Part shown: piece after piece, positions 15,189 to 22,764 of the stretch
How positions within the stretch are numbered: position 1 is the first letter of the stretch
Layout of the letters: each line of letters begins with the position of its first letter
Source: Bryobacterales bacterium
GTDB lineage: Bacteria > Acidobacteriota > Terriglobia > Bryobacterales > Bryobacteraceae
DNA: 64,000 bases
NCBI GenBank assembly: GCA_003167255.1
Contig: PMTR01000140.1
Coordinates: 1-64,000, forward strand
Reading direction: 5' to 3'
Program-made: the position numbers and the translations under genes
Notes under the pieces: generated by a model
Told to the model about the DNA's origin: nothing
What the model saw: only the letters and a program-made list of their open reading frames with translations
The model's database searches: none

Positions 15189-16187
15189 TTGATCTCTGTC
15201 GTGATTGTCAATTGGAACCATAAGGAGCTGCTGCGGGCATGCCTCGAGTCGGTGGGGCGGCAGGCAGGGGTGGAGTTCGAGACCATCGTGGTGGACAACG
15301 GCTCGCGCGACGGTTCGGCGGAAATGGCGGAGAAGGAGTTCGGCGCGCGGGTGATCCGGAACGTGGAGAACCGGGGATTCTGCGCGGCCAATAACCAGGG
15401 GATTGCGGCGGCGCGAGGCGAATTCGTGGCGCTGCTCAACAACGATGCGGAGGCGGAAGCGGGGTGGCTGGCGGCGCTCGGGCGGGCGGCCACGCGCGCC
15501 GCGGACGTGGGAATGGCCGCCAGCAAGGTGCTGGTTTGGGAAGAGCCGCAGCGCATCGACAAAGTGGGACATCTGATTTATCCGGACGGGCAGAACCGCG
15601 GGCGCGGAAGTGGGGCGAACGACACCGGGCAGTTCGACCGCGAGGAGGAAGTGCTGTGGCCGGACGGATGCGCGGCGATGTATCGCAAGAAGATGCTGGA
15701 TGAGATCGGCGGCTTCGACGAAGATTTTTTCGCGTATGGCGACGATGCCGAGCTGGGGCTGCGGGCGCGCATCGCGGGATGGAAGTGCATCTACACGCCG
15801 GAGGCAGTGGTGCGGCACCATCGCGGCTCGACGCTGGGGAAGGATTCGGCCTGGCGGCTGGAACTGATCGAACGCAACCGGGTCCTGCTGGCGGTGAAAC
15901 TGTTTCCGTGGAGCCTGCTGTGGCTGAACCCGTATTATTTCGCGGTGCGGGCGATGGCGGGGTACGGCGCGGCGCGGCGCGGCGAGGGCGACACGGCTTA
16001 TTTCCCCGGCCTGCGCGGCAAGCTGCGGATGGCGGCGGCGATGCTGCGCGGCGGTCTGGCCGCCCTGCGGATGACGCCGCGGATGCTGCGCAAGCGCAGG
16101 GAATTGGGACGCATCCGGAAAATGAGTCCGGGGGATGTGCGGCGGATGATTCTGGCGCACCGGCTGCCATTGAAAGAGACCGTATGA
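15189..16187 (+). CDS. Family 2 glycosyltransferase
   Basis: This 332-residue GT-A fold glycosyltransferase probably builds a surface polysaccharide or glycolipid. Visible features are the N-terminal SVVIVNWNHKELLRACLESV, the nucleotide-binding VVDNGSRDGS, the NNDAE metal site, and GGFDEDFFAYGDDAELGLRA with the acceptor-side acidic residues. The C-terminal region is hydrophobic and basic, suggesting membrane association. The start is a TTG at 15189; the conserved first strand begins at once, so no earlier start is likely. Its stop overlaps the ATG of the next gene (ATGA), indicating translational coupling. It resembles rhamnosyltransferase-like GT2 enzymes, but the sugar is not known. Confidence 0.85.
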   Translation: MISVVIVNWNHKELLRACLESVGRQAGVEFETIVVDNGSRDGSAEMAEKEFGARVIRNVENRGFCAANNQGIAAARGEFVALLNNDAEAEAGWLAALGRAATRAADVGMAASKVLVWEEPQRIDKVGHLIYPDGQNRGRGSGANDTGQFDREEEVLWPDGCAAMYRKKMLDEIGGFDEDFFAYGDDAELGLRARIAGWKCIYTPEAVVRHHRGSTLGKDSAWRLELIERNRVLLAVKLFPWSLLWLNPYYFAVRAMAGYGAARRGEGDTAYFPGLRGKLRMAAAMLRGGLAALRMTPRMLRKRRELGRIRKMSPGDVRRMILAHRLPLKETV

Positions 16188-17128
16188 GCGCGTGCCTGGT
16201 GTGCGGCTCGGAAGAATCCACGGCTTTGTTCCGCGGGCCGGACCGGCTCTACCGCACGACGGCCAAGGAGTTCGTGGTGGTGCGCTGCACGGACTGCGGA
16301 CTGGCGCGCCTGGACCCACAGCCGAGCCTGGAAGAAGTGCGGCGGTCGTATCCCGACAAGTACTGGTTTGCGCCGGATGGCGGCGCGGCGGGGCGGTTGG
16401 AGGAAGTGTACCGGCGGTTGGTGCTGCGCGACCATGTCGGTTTCGTGGCGCGGGCGATGCGCGGTTCGAAGGCGCGTGGTCCGCTGCTGGACGTCGGCTG
16501 CGGCGGCGGGCTGTTCCTGGGGATGATGCGGGAGCGGGGCTTCAGGGTGGTGGGCCTCGATTTTTCGCGCGAGGCCGCGGCAACGGCGTGGCGCCGGCAA
16601 CAGGCGCCGGCGGTGTGCGGAGACCTGACGCGGGCGCCATTCGGGGCAGGGAGCTGCGCGGGGATCACGATGTTCCACGTGTTGGAGCACCTGTCCGATC
16701 CGCGGGGGTACCTGACGGCGGCGCGGGAGTTGCTGGCGGCGGACGGGCGGCTGGTGGTGCAGGTGCCGAATGCCGGCTGTTGGCAGTTCCGGCTGCTGGG
16801 ACGGCGGTGGAACGGCCTGGACGTTCCGCGCCACCTCTTCGACTACCGCGACCGGCACGTGGAGCGACTGCTGGAGGAGTGCGGATTCGAAGTGCTGCGG
16901 CGCAAGTATTTTTCATTGCGGGATAACCCGGCGGGTCTGGCGACCAGCGTGGCGCCCGGCCTCGACCCGATGGCGCGGCGGGTGCGGGGAGTGACGGAGA
17001 GCGGCGGCGCGCGGCTGGCGAAGGACATGATCTACCTGGCGCTGGTGGCGGCAGCGCTCGGGCCGACGCTGGTGGAAGCGGCCTTCGGGGCAGGCTCCAC
17101 AGTGATGATCGAGGCGCGCGGGCGATGA
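16184..17128 (+). CDS. SAM-dependent methyltransferase with N-terminal zinc-finger-like cysteines
   Basis: This 314-residue class I methyltransferase has two cysteine pairs at the N-terminus (CLVCG ... CTDCG), as in C-methyltransferases acting on sugars or lipids. The SAM-binding motif I is LLDVGCGGGLFLGMM, followed by VVGLDFS and MFHVLEHLSDP. The substrate is unknown, but the operon suggests a glycan or glycolipid. It starts within the previous gene's stop codon (ATGA) and ends the same way with the next gene. I chose the ATG at 16184 rather than earlier frames because it matches the domain start. Confidence 0.83.
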   Translation: MSACLVCGSEESTALFRGPDRLYRTTAKEFVVVRCTDCGLARLDPQPSLEEVRRSYPDKYWFAPDGGAAGRLEEVYRRLVLRDHVGFVARAMRGSKARGPLLDVGCGGGLFLGMMRERGFRVVGLDFSREAAATAWRRQQAPAVCGDLTRAPFGAGSCAGITMFHVLEHLSDPRGYLTAARELLAADGRLVVQVPNAGCWQFRLLGRRWNGLDVPRHLFDYRDRHVERLLEECGFEVLRRKYFSLRDNPAGLATSVAPGLDPMARRVRGVTESGGARLAKDMIYLALVAAALGPTLVEAAFGAGSTVMIEARGR

Positions 17129-17829
17129 GATACACGGAGCCGGTATACCGTTTGCCGAAGCCGTTGCGGCGGCACATCCTGCACTTCGAAGTCGAGATCG
17201 AAGACGCGGTGGCGGCGTTCGCCGGGGAACTGGCGGGGGGCGCGCGGGTGCTGGACGCTGGCGCGGGAGAAGGGCAGTATGCCGGACATTTCGCGCGGCA
17301 GAAATACTGCGGCGTGGACCTGGCGGTGGGAGACGCAGGCTGGGATTACAGCAAGCTCGATGCGGTGGCGGACCTGGGGGCGCTGCCATTCGGCGACGGG
17401 GTTTTCGACGCGGCGCTGCACATTGTGACCATCGAGCACTTGCGGGAACCCGGGCGGGCGCTGGCGGAGATGGCGCGCACGCTGAAGCCGGGTGGGCGGC
17501 TGCTGGTGGCCGCGCCGCACGAATGGGAAGTCCACCAGGCGCCGCACGATTACTTTCGCTTCACGCGCTACGGCCTCGAGTACCTGCTGGACGGCGCGGG
17601 CCTCGAAGTGATCGAGATCCGGGCGGCGGGCGGCTATTTCCGTCTGCTCGCGCGGCGGCTGCTGAACGGTCTACAATTTTTTACAGGGGGCATGCGCTGG
17701 CTGGGTTTCTTGCCGGCGGCGATCCTGCTGGTGCCGCCCGCGGTGATCCTGCCCTTGCTGGACGGACTCGACCGGGAAAAGAATTTCACAGTTGGATACC
17801 TATGTTGGGCGAAGAAGGCCGCGCGCTGA
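17125..17829 (+). CDS. SAM-dependent methyltransferase
   Basis: This 234-residue class I methyltransferase has motif I VLDAGAGEGQYAGHF, then FDAALHIVTIEHLREPGRAL and LKPGGRLLVAAPHE. The C-terminus carries a hydrophobic stretch (FLPAAILLVPPAVILPLL) that may anchor it to the membrane. It is coupled by an ATGA overlap to the preceding methyltransferase and with it and the GT2 gene forms a three-gene unit, probably decorating a glycan or lipid-linked intermediate. The substrate is not known. Confidence 0.82.
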   Translation: MRYTEPVYRLPKPLRRHILHFEVEIEDAVAAFAGELAGGARVLDAGAGEGQYAGHFARQKYCGVDLAVGDAGWDYSKLDAVADLGALPFGDGVFDAALHIVTIEHLREPGRALAEMARTLKPGGRLLVAAPHEWEVHQAPHDYFRFTRYGLEYLLDGAGLEVIEIRAAGGYFRLLARRLLNGLQFFTGGMRWLGFLPAAILLVPPAVILPLLDGLDREKNFTVGYLCWAKKAAR

Positions 17830-17882
17830 CGAAGTGCGTGGTTTGGAATTTCTGTTCCCTTGCCAGATCGCTTGCTTACGCG

Positions 17883-17918
17883 CGCGGCTCCGATCGGAGC
17901 CGCGACCGTGAGGGAGCG
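17883..17918. repeat. Perfect palindrome plus dispersed 22-bp element, copy 2
   Basis: Bases 17883-17904 are fully self-complementary around CGATCG, and 17897-17918 are identical to 4308-4329. This lies in the 124-base gap before truB and would form a hairpin in the RNA. Translated, it gives the GSDRSRDREGA string often seen in spurious acidobacterial gene models. Confidence 0.8.
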
Positions 17919-17953
17919 ATCTTCGCGGAATATGAGAGTGTATTGACGAGACA

Positions 17954-18862
17954 GTGTACGAAGCGAGTCTTGAGGCCATATTGAACGGAGTCATCGTAGT
18001 CGATAAACCGGAGGGGTGGACGTCGCACGATGTGGTGGGCAAGGTCCGCCGCATCGCCAGGACGAAAAAGGTGGGGCACCTGGGAACGCTGGACCCGATT
18101 GCCACGGGTGTGCTGCCGCTGGTGCTCGAGCGGGCCACGCGGCTGGCGCAGTTTTACACGCGCAGCGACAAGATTTATGAAGGCGTGGTGCGGTTCGGCT
18201 GGTCGACCGATTCCTACGACCGGGCCGGCGCGGCGACCAGCCCGCAAAGGGAAGTGCGGGTGGACGCCGGCGAACTGGAAGAACTGCTGGAGCGGTTTCG
18301 GGGCGAGTTTATGCAGACGCCGCCGCCGGTATCGGCCAAGAAGGTCGACGGCCAACGGGCCTACGAGTTGGCGCGAAAATCCATTGCGGTGGAGCTGGAG
18401 CCGGTGAAGGTGCACGTCTACGAGCTGACGCTGCTGGGGCTCGACGGGGCGGACGCGCGGTTGCGGGCGCACTGCTCTGGGGGAACATACATGCGAGGGA
18501 TTGCGCACGATCTGGGCCAGGCGATGGGATGCGGCGCGCACCTGCGGGATCTGCGACGCTTGGCCAGCGGTGAATTCGAGATCGGCCAGGCGCGCACCAT
18601 CGCGCAACTGGAATCGCTGGCGGCGGACCAGCGGCTGGTGGACGCGCTGGTGCCGGCGGGGAAGATGCTGCCGGGCTTTCCGGAAGTGTACGTGGACGAT
18701 GTGGTGGCGGCGCAGATCCGGCACGGGCGGAACTTTCCGGCGTCGCCATTTCGCTCGCAGCAGGCGGCGCGGTACGTGAAGGCGGTGACGCGAGAGGGCG
18801 GACTGGTGGCCATCGGGGAAGCCGTGCTGCCCAACCTGTATCATCCATTGGTGGTGCTGTAG
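17954..18862 (+). CDS. truB: tRNA pseudouridine(55) synthase
   Basis: TruB converts U55 to pseudouridine in the T-loop of tRNAs. The 302 residues contain NGVIVVDKPEGWTSHDVV near the N-terminus, the catalytic Asp in GHLGTLDPIATGVLP, TPPPVSAKKVDGQRAYE, and CSGGTYMRGIAHDLG. Length is normal. The start is either GTG 17954 or TTG 17981; the latter begins right at the conserved NGV. It follows the palindromic element and is probably transcribed apart from the methyltransferases. Confidence 0.93.
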   Translation: MYEASLEAILNGVIVVDKPEGWTSHDVVGKVRRIARTKKVGHLGTLDPIATGVLPLVLERATRLAQFYTRSDKIYEGVVRFGWSTDSYDRAGAATSPQREVRVDAGELEELLERFRGEFMQTPPPVSAKKVDGQRAYELARKSIAVELEPVKVHVYELTLLGLDGADARLRAHCSGGTYMRGIAHDLGQAMGCGAHLRDLRRLASGEFEIGQARTIAQLESLAADQRLVDALVPAGKMLPGFPEVYVDDVVAAQIRHGRNFPASPFRSQQAARYVKAVTREGGLVAIGEAVLPNLYHPLVVL

Positions 18863-18905
18863 CGGGCGGGCGCAGCCCTCCGCCTGATAGAATGGCATTT
18901 GTAGG

Positions 18906-19253
18906 ATGAAGAAGTACATTTTTTGGGAATATGCGCGCGGGAGCTGGCAGTACGACGTGATCGTCGGGGTCATACTGGCCTTTTTGTTCCTGACGCCACG
19001 CGACTGGTTTCGGGATCAGCCGCGCATCCCCCAGGCCAGCGACATTTCCGCGTTACCTTCGGAACGCGGCACGCATCAGTATTTTGTCGACAGGGAAGCG
19101 CTGGCCGGCGTTCCGGATGACCAACACGTGGCGACGCTGACGCGGTTGCTGCAAGTCCGCGCCGGCAATCCGCGCCTGATGCTGACGCGCACGGAGCCGG
19201 TGGTGGATTCGGAAGGGGAATTGCACGGTTATATCGTCTCCACGCGACCGTGA
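18906..19253 (+). CDS. Small membrane-anchored protein of unknown function
   Basis: This 115-residue protein has one N-terminal membrane helix (YDVIVGVILAFLFLTPRDWF) and a soluble part probably in the periplasm. I do not recognise the family. Its stop overlaps a GTG that could start the LolA-like gene (GTGA), so the two are probably co-translated and may act together in envelope lipid or lipoprotein handling; that is inference from position. Confidence 0.6.
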   Translation: MKKYIFWEYARGSWQYDVIVGVILAFLFLTPRDWFRDQPRIPQASDISALPSERGTHQYFVDREALAGVPDDQHVATLTRLLQVRAGNPRLMLTRTEPVVDSEGELHGYIVSTRP

Positions 19254-19972
19254 CCGGGCCACTATACCAGATGCGCCGCTATCGATTCTTCTTCGTGCTG
19301 CTTGGCACTCTGCTGGCAACTGGCGCGCGCGCGCCGGGGCAGGATCCGCTGGCGGCGGTGTTTGCGCGGATCGATGCCGCGGCGGCGCGGTTCAAAGGAC
19401 TGACGGCGAACATCCGGAGAGTGGATCACATGGACGCGATTCACGAGGATGATGTAGATACCGGCACGATCAAAGTGAAACGGCAAAAGCCGAAGGAAAT
19501 ATCAGTGAGGCTGGACATCCAGGGAACGAACCCGCAACAGGCGGTGGTAAACGGGAGCACGGCGCGGGTGTTTTACCCGAATAACCCCGGCGAGATCCAG
19601 GAGTACCAACTGGGTAAACGGAAATCGCTTATGGATCAGTACATGGCGCTGGGCTTCGGCGGAACATCCAGCGAACTGCGGGCGGCCTATGTTGTCAAGC
19701 TAGGCGGTGAGGAGACGGTCGCGGGTGAAGCCACGACGCGGCTGGAACTGACTCCCAGATCGCCCGAGCTGCTGGACGCGTGGGGCAGGATCGATCTCTG
19801 GATATCCGACAAGAGTGGCTACGCGGTGCAGCAGAAGCTCTACGAGAAGGCCAAGAATTACCTTCTGATCACGTACACCAACATTGAGCCGAATCCCACG
19901 ATTCCCGATTCGGTTTTCCATCTGGACGTGCCCAAAGGAACGAAGAAGGATATTGTGATCAGGAAGAAGTAG
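19250..19972 (+). CDS. LolA-like outer-membrane lipoprotein carrier family protein
   Basis: The 240-residue exported protein resembles LolA/DUF2092-type lipoprotein carriers. It has a signal peptide (RRYRFFFVLLGTLLATGARA), a region FKGLTANIRRVDHM, and β-strands such as GTIKVKRQKPKEISVRLDI, ARVFYPNNPGEIQEY and LELTPRSPEL. LolA escorts lipoproteins across the periplasm from LolCDE to LolB. The start is GTG 19250, overlapping the previous stop, or ATG 19271 just before the signal peptide. The match is by pattern only, so a different lipid-binding function is possible. Confidence 0.72.
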   Translation: MTGPLYQMRRYRFFFVLLGTLLATGARAPGQDPLAAVFARIDAAAARFKGLTANIRRVDHMDAIHEDDVDTGTIKVKRQKPKEISVRLDIQGTNPQQAVVNGSTARVFYPNNPGEIQEYQLGKRKSLMDQYMALGFGGTSSELRAAYVVKLGGEETVAGEATTRLELTPRSPELLDAWGRIDLWISDKSGYAVQQKLYEKAKNYLLITYTNIEPNPTIPDSVFHLDVPKGTKKDIVIRKK

Positions 19973-19991
19973 TTCCTGACGCGGTCTCGCC

Positions 19992-21083
19992 ATGAATACA
20001 ACGTCCAGCTCTTCCCGGCTCCAATACCTTGACTGGGTGCGGGGCCTGGGGGCCGTAATCATGCTGCACGGTCACGTGTGGGATTCCTTTCTGCGGGACG
20101 ATCTGCGGAGCGGCGGCCCCTACATCCTTTCGCAATTCCTGGGAGGGATGCCGCCGGCGATTTTCCTGTTCCTTACGGGCGTGACGCTGGCGTTTCTGAT
20201 GGACAGCTCGGAGCGCAAGGGGATGGCGCCGGCGGCGCGGGTCTGGACGGCTTACCGGCGCTCGGGCTACCTGTTTTTCCTGGCCTTCGCGTTCCGGTTG
20301 CAGCTCTGGATCTTCGGCATCCCGGCGCCGTGGCAGGACCTGTTCCGCGTGGACATCCTGAACTGCATGGGGTTTGCGATCGCGCTGCTCTCGGCGATGG
20401 CGCTCTTCCGGACGGCGGAACGGGTGCGGCTGTGCGCGGTGTTGGGCCTCGCGATCGCGTTTGCGTCCCCCCTGGTATCGCAATTGAATTGGGCCGGCGT
20501 GCCGTGGATGGTGCGGGGCTACATCGTGCCCGATCAAAAACTGTTCGGCTTCTTCCCGTGGGGCGCCTACCTGGCGTTCGGAATGGCGGCGGGCAGCGCC
20601 ATACGCGTGATTCCGGAGGAAGGCATGGAGCGGGCCATGCAGTGGGGGGCGATTGTGGGCGGCGCGACGATCATGGCATGCCAGTATTTCGCCAGCCTGC
20701 CGTATTCCATCTATGCGAAGTCGGAATTCTGGCTAAACAGTCCGGCGCAAGTGCTGACCAAGCAGGGAGTGACGATGGTGCTGGTGTCGCTGGCCTTCCT
20801 GTGGACGCGCTACGGCGCCAGAGACGGCTGGAGCTGGGTGCGGCAGTTCGGCACGACGTCGTTGCTGGTCTATTGGGTACACGTCGAAATGGTCTACGGC
20901 CGGGGCCTGTTCTTCCTGAAGGACCGGCTGACGGAATGGCAGACGGCGGTGGCGGCGGTGGTGGTGATCCTGCTGATGCTCGCGATCTCGGTGATCAAGA
21001 CGCGCTGGGCCGAGGTGCGCGCGGCGCTGCAGGATCTGGGCTGGTGGTCCAGAGCGAAATCGGACAGCGCGGCGGGGGACTGA
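19992..21083 (+). CDS. DUF1624 / heparan-α-glucosaminide acetyltransferase-like membrane protein
   Basis: This 363-residue integral membrane protein begins with RLQYLDWVRGLGAVIMLHGH, the hallmark R-x(4)-D-x-x-R-G...H start of DUF1624/HGSNAT-type acyltransferases. About nine to ten hydrophobic helices follow, for example AIFLFLTGVTLAFLM and LFGFFPWGAYLAFGMAAG. The family transfers acyl groups across the membrane to sugars. It lies 19 nt after the LolA-like gene on the same strand, so it is probably in that operon. The acceptor is unknown. Confidence 0.78.
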   Translation: MNTTSSSSRLQYLDWVRGLGAVIMLHGHVWDSFLRDDLRSGGPYILSQFLGGMPPAIFLFLTGVTLAFLMDSSERKGMAPAARVWTAYRRSGYLFFLAFAFRLQLWIFGIPAPWQDLFRVDILNCMGFAIALLSAMALFRTAERVRLCAVLGLAIAFASPLVSQLNWAGVPWMVRGYIVPDQKLFGFFPWGAYLAFGMAAGSAIRVIPEEGMERAMQWGAIVGGATIMACQYFASLPYSIYAKSEFWLNSPAQVLTKQGVTMVLVSLAFLWTRYGARDGWSWVRQFGTTSLLVYWVHVEMVYGRGLFFLKDRLTEWQTAVAAVVVILLMLAISVIKTRWAEVRAALQDLGWWSRAKSDSAAGD

Positions 21084-21192
21084 GCGGCTCTTCCCACAGC
21101 CGTCCGGAAGTGATGAGGTGGCGCACGCACGCGTCGGCACTCCCAGATTTCGGCCACTCAGCTAAACTGGAAAAGGAGCCAGCCAAAGCCCC

Positions 21193-21459
21193 ATGGAAGA
21201 CGACCACGCCAACAAACCCGCAATCGATCGGCGCCTGGACCGGCTAACCGAACGCCATGAGGCGCTTACCCAATCCATAGAATTCATGCACCGCGGCTGG
21301 GAGGAGCGCTGGACCGCCTCGGCCGACGCCCTCAAACAGGACGGCGAGAACATCCGCACACTCGCTCGCAACTCCAAGATCCTCCACGAATCCATCCAGA
21401 GCCTCGAAGCCATTGCGACCGCCCACCAGCAACGCATCGAACACCTCGAAGGCCAGTAA
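21193..21459 (+). CDS. Short coiled-coil protein of unknown function
   Basis: This 88-residue, strongly charged, helical protein has heptad-like Leu/Ile spacing (LTERHEALTQSIEF, IRTLARNSKILHESIQSLEA). It has no signal peptide and no recognised family. Codon use looks normal and a hairpin follows, which supports a real gene. An AAGGAG lies about 14 bases before the ATG, somewhat far. Function cannot be inferred. Confidence 0.55.
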   Translation: MEDDHANKPAIDRRLDRLTERHEALTQSIEFMHRGWEERWTASADALKQDGENIRTLARNSKILHESIQSLEAIATAHQQRIEHLEGQ

Positions 21460-21491
21460 CCGCCCCACCTAGCAATTCGGAACGAAGAACC

Positions 21492-21514
21492 CCGCCAGCA
21501 AGATCGGCGGTTTT
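21492..21514 (+). terminator. Possible terminator after the coiled-coil gene
   Basis: CCGCC (21492-21496) pairs with GGCGG (21506-21510), followed by TTTT. The stem is short, so this is a moderate call. Confidence 0.45.
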
Positions 21515-21565
21515 GCTCCGGCACAGGGCTAAGCTAAGCGCCTGGTGGGACATCGGTTTGTGTCG

Positions 21566-22567
21566 TCAGTTTCCGCCGGCAGCGGCGCCTTGGGCTTTGC
21601 GGAAGGCGTCGAGGTTGGTCTGGTCGATCAGGGTGGCGCCGGTGTCGATGAAAGCCGGGAACGGAGAGTGGGTGTCCTGCGCCCAGTTGGCGTCGAGACT
21701 GGGGAGCTTGTAGTGATGTAGCGCGTCGAGCATCACAAGGCCGTATTGGCCCATGGTGTAAGGCTTCTGCGAGATGGTGGCGGCGATGCGGCCCTTCTTG
21801 ATCCAGTCGAGGGTGCTGGACGGGGTATCCATGGCGACGATGACCTTGTTCTGAATGTTGTTGCGATCGAGGATGTCGGCGACTTCGGGGCAAGCGATCG
21901 CGACGAGGCAGATGAAGCCATCGGGGATGGGCTTCCCTTTGGCGATCTCGACGGTGGAATCGAAGGCGATGCGGGGGTCGCCCTTGACGTCGACGGTGCG
22001 GACGATTTTGATTTGGGGGTGGCCGTCGAGAACGGACTTGTAGCCGCGCAGGCGCTCGTCGGCATTTTCCTGGCCGGCAATGGTGTAGACGACGATGTCG
22101 CCCTTGCCGTGAAGGCGCTCCACCAGGACACGGCCGCCCATGACGCCTGCCTGGTAATTATTCGTGCCGATGAAGGTGAGGCGTTTGCTGTCAGGGACAT
22201 CGGAATCGACGGTGATGACGGGGATGCCCTGAGCGATGGCGGCGTCGATGGGGCCCTTCATGGCGGCGGCATCGCCGGCCGAGACCAGGATGCCGGCGGG
22301 CTTGAGCGACATCACATCGCGGAATGCCTGGGCTTCGGCCTGGGGATCGAAAATATCGGGACCGGCGAGACTGGCCTGGACGCCGGTGCCCATACCGAAG
22401 GCGGCGTGATTGAATCCGGCCCAGCCTTCCTGCCAGTAAGCGGCCTTCACGTTAGGGGTGACGAGGTAGTATTTTTCCAGCGGATCGTGATGAGAGTTGC
22501 TGCAGGCGGTAAGCGCGAGGGTGATGAAGGCGGCGGCGGCTCGGGCGAGCGTGGTGCGGGTTTTCAC
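21566..22567 (-). CDS. Sugar-type periplasmic binding lipoprotein (ABC transporter substrate-binding)
   Basis: This 333-residue substrate-binding protein is of the ribose/LacI-like periplasmic fold (Peripla_BP_4). The N-terminal signal ends in a lipobox, LTAC, so the mature protein is lipid-anchored. Fold markers are GILVSAGDAAAMKGPIDAAI, GIPVITVDSDVP, IGTNNYQAGVMGG and a late TISQKPYTMGQYG. Start is the GTG at 22567, with AGGAGG at 22575-22580 upstream. No permease or ATPase gene lies beside it, so it is either an orphan that serves a transporter elsewhere or a sensor-type binding protein. Confidence 0.85.
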   Translation of the reverse strand: MKTRTTLARAAAAFITLALTACSNSHHDPLEKYYLVTPNVKAAYWQEGWAGFNHAAFGMGTGVQASLAGPDIFDPQAEAQAFRDVMSLKPAGILVSAGDAAAMKGPIDAAIAQGIPVITVDSDVPDSKRLTFIGTNNYQAGVMGGRVLVERLHGKGDIVVYTIAGQENADERLRGYKSVLDGHPQIKIVRTVDVKGDPRIAFDSTVEIAKGKPIPDGFICLVAIACPEVADILDRNNIQNKVIVAMDTPSSTLDWIKKGRIAATISQKPYTMGQYGLVMLDALHHYKLPSLDANWAQDTHSPFPAFIDTGATLIDQTNLDAFRKAQGAAAGGN

Positions 22568-22623
22568 TGATGAACCTCCTATTCTGGGATCAGTATATAC
22601 CGGCGCTTTCGCGCGGGGCCAGC

Positions 22624-22647
22624 GGCTTCGTGAGTGGCTTCGTGAGT
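22624..22647. repeat. Tandem duplication of 12 bp
   Basis: GGCTTCGTGAGT occurs twice in direct succession between the binding-protein gene and the GlnD-like gene. It is probably a replication slippage product. The rest of this 197-base gap shows no gene. Confidence 0.6.
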
Positions 22648-22764
22648 GCGGTCTTCAGGAGCGCCTCGAAGTTGTGTGATAGATAATTTCAATCTGCCCC
22701 ATTCAGAGAATCCGCTTGCAGGGGTGCAAAGCGGCTGCGTGATACTAGAGACGTGGAGGAGTGA